From contig NZ_JAFQQZ010000014.1 of NCBI RefSeq assembly GCF_017410345.1, positions 1 through 39,069 on the forward strand: a DNA stretch of 39,069 nt. Reading direction: 5' to 3'. This stretch comes from Methanobrevibacter sp. GTDB lineage: Archaea > Methanobacteriota > Methanobacteria > Methanobacteriales > Methanobacteriaceae. This document shows positions 34,476 through 39,069 of the stretch, one piece after another (position 1 is the stretch's first letter; the number at the start of each line of letters is the position of its first letter). The position numbers were made by a program, and so were the translations under genes. Below the pieces are notes generated by a model that saw only the letters and a list, made by a program, of their open reading frames with translations, was not told where the DNA came from and ran no database searches.

Positions 34476-34701
34476 TTGAACCATCCCTTGAATTAAAATA
34501 AGCAATTATTATTAAACCAATATATAATCTTATTTTATCCATTTTAATATAAATCATTTCTTATTTTACTAACAATATGGCATAAATATATATACTTTGA
34601 AAATTATATTTTATATTGTTATAGACTATTTACTTTTTTTGAAACTGATTTATGCTTACTAGATGATATTTTCAAAAATTGATGAATAGGGAGGAATAAT
34701 T

Positions 34702-34956
34702 ATGGTAGAAGAAACTTTTGAAGAAGTATCCGCAATTTTAAAACACATTATGGAAAACCCAAGCGTACCACGTAACATCAGAAGAGCTGCAGATGAGTCT
34801 TTCCAAACCTTGAATGATGAAAGCGAAGACCCAACTGTAAGAGCAAGCGCTGTAATATTGAAGTTAGATGAAATCAGCAACGATCCAAACATCCCAGTTC
34901 ATGCAAGAACCTTGATTTGGGAAATCTTATCCAAATTGGAAGCTACAACCGTATAG
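34702..34956 (+). CDS. UPF0147 family protein
   Basis: 84 residues, all helical and acidic: [45 protein letters not shown], then [20 protein letters not shown]. The length and landmarks fit the archaeal UPF0147 family exactly. The function is unknown; the two helical repeats of the form P-x-x-x-R suggest a HEAT-like hairpin pair that binds a partner. GGGAGG lies about ten bases before the ATG, and AAATATATATAC (about 34584-34595) is the probable TATA box. It is followed by three T-tracts and stands alone. Confidence 0.9.
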   Translation: MVEETFEEVSAILKHIMENPSVPRNIRRAADESFQTLNDESEDPTVRASAVILKLDEISNDPNIPVHARTLIWEILSKLEATTV

Positions 34957-34963
34957 CTTTACT

Positions 34964-35005
34964 CTTTTTTTATTTATTACTTTTTTTACTTTTTTTCAAT
35001 CTTTT
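34964..35005 (+). terminator. Repeated T-tracts after the UPF0147 gene
   Basis: Three runs of six to eight T's at about 34965, 34981 and 34991 and no hairpin, the T-rich type of archaeal terminator. Confidence 0.55.
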
Positions 35006-35194
35006 GTAATACTCTTTTTAAATGATAATTTATCACTATTTTTCATGACCTTTAAAATTTTCAAATCAATTATCTTTGATATCATTGCCTCTATTTCCAT
35101 TAGGTCTGATTTTAGAAAACCTAGACATGCATTTCAAGTGTAAAATTATGAAAGTTAAACATTAATTTATTGATTTTTACAAAAATCAAAAACC

Positions 35195-35202
35195 TTTATA
35201 AG
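35195..35202 (+). promoter_or_regulatory. TATA box of the HIRAN-like gene
   Basis: TTTATAAG preceded by AAAAACC. It lies about 52-59 bases before ATG 35254, predicting a leader of roughly 30 bases. A small inverted repeat (GATTTTT/AAAAATC, 35172-35187) precedes it. Confidence 0.5.
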
Positions 35203-35253
35203 TAACGGTATCCATAATATATTTAACTTACTATTTTTATTGGGGTGAAATGT

Positions 35254-35619
35254 ATGAACGAAGAAAAAAACAATGAAAAATATGTATCTATAATCTGTTT
35301 TAACCAATTTCATGGAAAGAAGATATTCAAGATTGGTTCTATTCTAAAGCTTATCAAGGAGCCGGACAACAGTCACGATGGGGAAGCCATTCGTGTTGAA
35401 ATGAGATATGCCGGCAAGGTCGGATACCTGGCAAACAGTACGCAAACCGTCGTTAGAGGTACCATGAGTTCCGGAAGGGTTTATGACAAGATCGATGATG
35501 AGGACGCCTATGCTATCGTGAAATTCATTTCCCATCAGAATGTCATAGCTAAAATCATCGAAAAAGATAAGCTTGAGGAACTTAAAAAAGATCCTGAAAA
35601 CGATGTAAACTACATCTAA
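35254..35619 (+). CDS. HIRAN-like domain protein
   Basis: 121 residues. The start at ATG 35254 is chosen because GGGGTGA lies before it and covers the alternative GTG at 35245. The core reads VSIICFNQFHGKKIFKIGS, LIKEPDNSHDGEAIRVEM, RYAGKVGYLANST, the pattern of HIRAN domains (an E-P-x-N-x-x-D-x-x-A-I-x-V motif followed by G-Y-L). HIRAN domains bind DNA 3' ends in helicases such as HLTF; here the domain stands alone with an acidic C-terminal tail. It lies 87 bases before the ARPP-1 gene on the same strand. A DNA-binding or targeting role is inferred. Confidence 0.72.
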   Translation: MNEEKNNEKYVSIICFNQFHGKKIFKIGSILKLIKEPDNSHDGEAIRVEMRYAGKVGYLANSTQTVVRGTMSSGRVYDKIDDEDAYAIVKFISHQNVIAKIIEKDKLEELKKDPENDVNYI

Positions 35620-35706
35620 TTATTTTAATCAAAATAAGAGTTATAAATAATCAATGAAATATTAGTTTTAATAGTATAAAACAATCTATAGTCTTGGGGT
35701 GATAAT

Positions 35707-36711
35707 GTGGAAGAATCAAAGAAAAATAATGAAATAAATGATGTGAATGAGGACTTAAGCCTCATTCAAAACACTGCATTCATTGACATAAACGGAACAA
35801 AAATAGCCATTGAGCTTTTGGACAGCCAGAAGTATGAAAATGTTGAGGCTATTCCAATCAAAACAGATGCATTTGGGAAAAAGGATTTCCTTACATTGAA
35901 AAAGGGATATGAGATGAACCTCGTTGAAATCAAGGAACTTGAAAATTCAACTGTAGGCACTGTCTCATGCAGGAATGATGCTGTAACTCCACTTATACTA
36001 ATCGATGGGGATGAGATTACAGGTGCGATGCAAAACCGTATCATAAACGACAGTCTCCTCATTCCAGCCAAATCAAGGATAAACATTCCAGTTAGCTGCA
36101 CTGAACACGGAAGATGGCATACCAAAGGTGAAGGGGAAGCAAGCAGAACTTTCAAGCCATCATTGTATTCTGCAAATCACAGTACCAGAAGCAGAAAGTC
36201 AAGGGCTTCCTACGAAGAACGTGACTACCAAGGTGACGTCTGGGATTCAATCAGTGAATTCGAATCCAGAGCCAATTTCAGATCCGTTACCAGCGCATTG
36301 AATGACAGCTATGAAAACCTTAAGGAAAAGCAGAATGACTATCTGAAACAGTTCCATATTGAAGAAGGACAGAATGGAGTCATCTTCATTGTAAACGGTG
36401 AAATGAAGGGATTGGAACTCTTCTATAATCACAGCATCTACAGGGAATATCATGAAAAGCTATGCAGAAGCTATATCATAGAGGCTGTTGTTGAAAAGAA
36501 ATCCGTAGACAACATTGACAGATTGGAACTCACTAAGACCTTGGAAGACATTTCACTTTCCGAGCTCAAGTCCAAAAAATCAATCGGCCTTGGAGATAAT
36601 CTTAAGCTATCAAATGATTTCGGATCAGGTTCAGCCCTCGTATGGGAGGATGAATTGATTCACATGACCTTCTTCAAGGATTACAATAAGGATGTAGAAA
36701 TCATAATTTAA
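35707..36711 (+). CDS. ARPP-1 domain protein
   Basis: 334 residues starting at GTG 35707, with GGGGTGAT just before. The central section VTPLILIDGDEITGAMQNRIINDSLLIPA and then SRINIPVSCTEHGRWH is the signature of ARPP-1, a domain named for its association with ADP-ribosylglycohydrolase and rhodanese-phosphatase genes. A charged linker (about 165-200) and a long helical, acidic second half follow, including HIEEGQNGVIFIVNGEMKG. There is no membrane segment. ARPP-1 has been proposed to take part in nucleotide or NAD-related pathways, but the reaction is unknown. It forms a same-strand set with the HIRAN-like and acidic genes. Confidence 0.8.
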   Translation: MEESKKNNEINDVNEDLSLIQNTAFIDINGTKIAIELLDSQKYENVEAIPIKTDAFGKKDFLTLKKGYEMNLVEIKELENSTVGTVSCRNDAVTPLILIDGDEITGAMQNRIINDSLLIPAKSRINIPVSCTEHGRWHTKGEGEASRTFKPSLYSANHSTRSRKSRASYEERDYQGDVWDSISEFESRANFRSVTSALNDSYENLKEKQNDYLKQFHIEEGQNGVIFIVNGEMKGLELFYNHSIYREYHEKLCRSYIIEAVVEKKSVDNIDRLELTKTLEDISLSELKSKKSIGLGDNLKLSNDFGSGSALVWEDELIHMTFFKDYNKDVEIII

Positions 36712-36871
36712 CTGCATTCATTATTTATTTTTTATTTTTTTATTATTATCAAAGCTCTTTTTACATCAAAACAGTCCACCTAAAGTAATATCCTTTTACA
36801 CCATACTCTTTTATCTTTAAATCACTAAAAATCATCAAAATCTATAAAATCTTTAAATGGAGGAGATAATA

Positions 36872-37294
36872 ATGTTTACTCGCGAAGAGCAAATTATGCA
36901 TGATAGAATGATCGAATCCTTTTTGGACATCGAAGGGGAAGAACTTGAAGGAAAAGACATAAGGGAAATAATATGGTCTTGGCTTAACTGGATGGAGGCT
37001 AGATACAAAGCCACCCATGTACATAACTTTTGCTATGCAATAATAGACTGTGACCATGGTGGAATTGTGACTATGATTCCAGAGGAAGTCCCTGATGCAA
37101 AGGAAAAGATCAAGGAGCAGTGTGAAAATCTCAATAATAAAAATGATTCTTCGGAAGAAAAGAGAGAAGATTCCAATAAGCAGGAAGAAAGCAATCCTAT
37201 GATCAATCTCAATGAAGTCACCGATGCATATCTCAATATGGATGATGAATCCTTCATCGATTTCCTGATGAATCATGCTCAGAAAGAAAAATAA
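36872..37294 (+). CDS. Acidic hypothetical protein
   Basis: 140 residues from ATG 36872, behind the strong GGAGGAGATAAT. The first 75 residues are structured: MIESFLDIEGEELEGKDIRE, WSWLNWMEARYKATHVHNFCY, then a short strand region AIIDCDHGGIVTMIP. The rest is very acidic with many Glu, Lys and Asn, ending in an FIDFLMNHA helix. No known family, metal site or membrane segment was recognised. It follows the ARPP-1 gene by 160 bases on the same strand and converges with cbiB. The function is unknown. Confidence 0.7.
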   Translation: MFTREEQIMHDRMIESFLDIEGEELEGKDIREIIWSWLNWMEARYKATHVHNFCYAIIDCDHGGIVTMIPEEVPDAKEKIKEQCENLNNKNDSSEEKREDSNKQEESNPMINLNEVTDAYLNMDDESFIDFLMNHAQKEK

Positions 37295-37342
37295 GTAAAG
37301 TAGAATCAAAAATAAATGAAAAAATAGAAAGTAATAATTCTT

Positions 37343-38368
37343 CTACAACATGAGAAGAATCAAGTCCATAAACACGAAAAAGAAAAAGAGTGTAATCAAA
37401 AAGATGGCGAGTCTTGCAATGTCGATTGCCTTGTCAATGCATTCAACCTTAATCGGATGAAGATTATCGCCTAAAGTGTAGACTCCTTCCTTTTCAAGTT
37501 GAATGTTCAATGCTCCTGCCACAGTTGCCATTGTGTATCCTGAATTCGGACTGTCACAGTTTCTTGCATCCCTTCCCATTATGTAATAGGCCCCTCTCCA
37601 ATTGAGGCCTAAAAAGGCAGCTGAAATTATTATCAGAAATCCGGATATTCTTGCAGGAATGTAATTCAATATGTCATCCAAATGAGCAGGCACATAACCA
37701 ATATTGTAAAGCTCGTCGGTCTTGTATCCAAGCATGGAATCCATGGTGTCAACTACCCTATGGATCAATGCTGCAAGCAAAGCCAATATCACCACATCAA
37801 AGTCATTCAATCCAAGGAGCATTCCAGCTATTCCAACGATTGAATAATAGAAAATAGTGGAAACATATGAATCAGGAATATTCTCTGTCAATGTTTCAAT
37901 CACTGCAGATATGACATGCTCCTTATTCAATTCACTTGTTTTTCTGCTTACCAGATAGCTTACAGCCTGACGTGCCTTATTCAGGTTATTGTTCTTCAGG
38001 TCCCTTTCCACATCACGTGCTGAATCCAAGAGCAACTTGACAGAAAATGTAGAGGACAATAATAATAAAGCTGCAAGCTTGAATAGATAGATCATTCCAT
38101 CATTAAGGTAAAGGAAATGCTTTATTAGAATCATTGGCACTAAAACTATCAAGGAGGAAACCGCTATTACACATATTGATATTATTAATCCTGAGACTTT
38201 ATTATCATATTTAATCAAGTATTTCTTGAAAAAGCTTATGATATTTCCAATCCATACAACAGGATGTATTTTAGTTGGGAATTCTCCTATCAACAAATCA
38301 AATGCCAGTGCAAACAGCAATATTGTAAGCAGCATGTAAATTGAATTTGAGTAAAGTTCAGTTATCAT
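37343..38368 (-). CDS. cbiB: Adenosylcobinamide-phosphate synthase
   Basis: 341 residues. CbiB (CobD) attaches the aminopropanol arm to cobyrinate amide in cobamide synthesis and is a membrane protein. It has about eight hydrophobic segments. Landmarks are FDLLIGEFPTKIHPVVWIG, ARQAVSYLVSR, PDSYVSTIFYYSIVG and RDARNCDSPNSGYTMATVAGALNIQLEKEGVYTLGD. There is no ribosome binding site before the ATG. TTATATATAG lies about 27 bases before it, so the mRNA is probably leaderless. Methanogens need cobamide for methyltransfer. No other cob gene is adjacent; the CbiH-like gene lies 14 kb away. Confidence 0.93.
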   Translation of the reverse strand: MITELYSNSIYMLLTILLFALAFDLLIGEFPTKIHPVVWIGNIISFFKKYLIKYDNKVSGLIISICVIAVSSLIVLVPMILIKHFLYLNDGMIYLFKLAALLLLSSTFSVKLLLDSARDVERDLKNNNLNKARQAVSYLVSRKTSELNKEHVISAVIETLTENIPDSYVSTIFYYSIVGIAGMLLGLNDFDVVILALLAALIHRVVDTMDSMLGYKTDELYNIGYVPAHLDDILNYIPARISGFLIIISAAFLGLNWRGAYYIMGRDARNCDSPNSGYTMATVAGALNIQLEKEGVYTLGDNLHPIKVECIDKAIDIARLAIFLITLFFFFVFMDLILLML

Positions 38369-38497
38369 TAAAATTAAATATATTAGCCAACTATATATAA
38401 TTTATTGATTAACAACTAATTAAAAAATAATAAATAAATTATTTAATGATTAATTGATAAACTAAACGAATTACAATTTTATTAATGGATGATATTT

Positions 38498-38965
38498 ATG
38501 GCAATTGATGAAGAACAAGTAAGAAACTGGTTGATGGAAGAGGATTTGATCCGTGAAAAGATTTATGATGAAAACGCTAATTTCCATTATATTATTAATT
38601 TCCCAAACAATAATGCAATGGATATAATCAATCCTAAAGCAAAGGAAGATGTCTTAATCATTGGCTGTGCAACAGAAGTTTCCCAGGAAGAGCAGAACAT
38701 TATCAAAAATAGTCCTAAAAATGTCAATCAGGAATTCATATGGAAAATAAGATTTTCATTGAATGAAATGCTTCTTGATTTTGAATTGGAACATCCGAAT
38801 GATCAATTGACCAGATTCATCATAACAGAAGACATTTTTGAAGATGGGCTCTCAAAACATGTTCTTATAAAGTCAATAAAGAAAGTATTCAAAGGAAAGC
38901 TTCAATGTATCTGGATTCTTGGTAAGACATATGGATCCATTCAGAATAATAACATTCCTGAATAA
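38498..38965 (+). CDS. DUF2299-like protein
   Basis: 155 residues from ATG 38498, preferred over ATG 38489 because GGATGAT lies before it. The sequence begins AIDEEQVRNWLMEEDLIREK and continues through FHYIINFPNNNAMDIINPK, DVLIIGCATEVSQEEQ, then WKIRFSLNEMLLDFELEHP, as in the archaeal DUF2299 family. It has a mixed alpha/beta fold and no membrane or catalytic motif. The structure of this kind of protein resembles type III secretion chaperones in some analyses, but no role is known. It is a single gene, divergent from cbiB. Confidence 0.78.
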   Translation: MAIDEEQVRNWLMEEDLIREKIYDENANFHYIINFPNNNAMDIINPKAKEDVLIIGCATEVSQEEQNIIKNSPKNVNQEFIWKIRFSLNEMLLDFELEHPNDQLTRFIITEDIFEDGLSKHVLIKSIKKVFKGKLQCIWILGKTYGSIQNNNIPE

Positions 38966-39069
38966 ATAGAAGTCATATATGGATTTGCAAAATTTTCTCT
39001 GTGTGGGTTTGGATATGCAACCATTACTTTATCTTCTATATACTTCATTGGGTTAATAGCAAAATTCTT

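Overview
The window looks like the chromosome of a host-associated Methanobrevibacter-type methanogen (Methanobacteriales). The evidence is strong AT richness, an archaeal histone, the small subunit of the archaeal D-family DNA polymerase, cobalamin-pathway genes, GGTGAT-type ribosome binding sites before most genes, TATA-box promoters, and large secreted adhesin-like proteins with beta-helix and Ig-like repeats. No rRNA, tRNA, CRISPR array or complete insertion sequence was seen.

Layout. 1-3000: a small hypothetical gene, an 11-codon gene stub, a tandem array of 56-bp units (391-987), a HEAT-repeat protein and a zinc-ribbon protein ending in YIDG repeats. 3000-8900: a PD-(D/E)XK nuclease-helicase (DUF2075 type), four tandem paralogous secreted proteins, a regulatory-looking 400-bp gap with inverted repeats and paired palindromes, and an Rpn-like nuclease gene broken by an early stop. 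8900-12800: housekeeping genes (histone, hisG, a fumarylacetoacetate-hydrolase family enzyme, two tiny membrane proteins, pyrB). 12800-13900: a three-gene HEPN cassette with a duplicated partner gene. 14100-20000: a MacB-type ABC exporter, divergent from a membrane phosphatase fused to a holin-4_2/YvlD-like domain, with a perfect 16-bp palindrome between them. 20000-24400: an MgtE-like cation transporter with a PhoU-TrkA_C partner, a CbiH-like protein with a cysteine-rich domain, and a poly-serine secreted protein. 24690-27670: polB (DP1), a class II aldolase and trmO. 27700-31850: two divergent adhesin-like genes, one carrying a single-base frameshift. 31900-33800: an ExbB/TolQ-like proton channel with DUF2149 and DUF2162 partners. 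33900-38965: an orphan Panacea-domain protein, a UPF0147 protein, a HIRAN-like protein, an ARPP-1 protein, an acidic hypothetical, cbiB and a DUF2299 protein.

How they fit together. Core metabolism (histidine, pyrimidine, cobalamin, replication, tRNA modification) alternates with accessory blocks: surface proteins, candidate defence or toxin genes (nuclease-helicase, HEPN cassette, Panacea) and transport modules. The most unusual items are: the 56-bp array, whose units are three ~19-bp subunits each centred on a dyad, with one whole subunit missing in a single unit; the HEPN cassette; a pyrB gene whose only plausible start is ATA; a stem-loop element one base after the stop of two unrelated genes; and a 20-bp motif shared by the upstream regions of the nuclease-helicase and the HEPN cassette. 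All functional calls come from reading motifs by eye; no database search was run.
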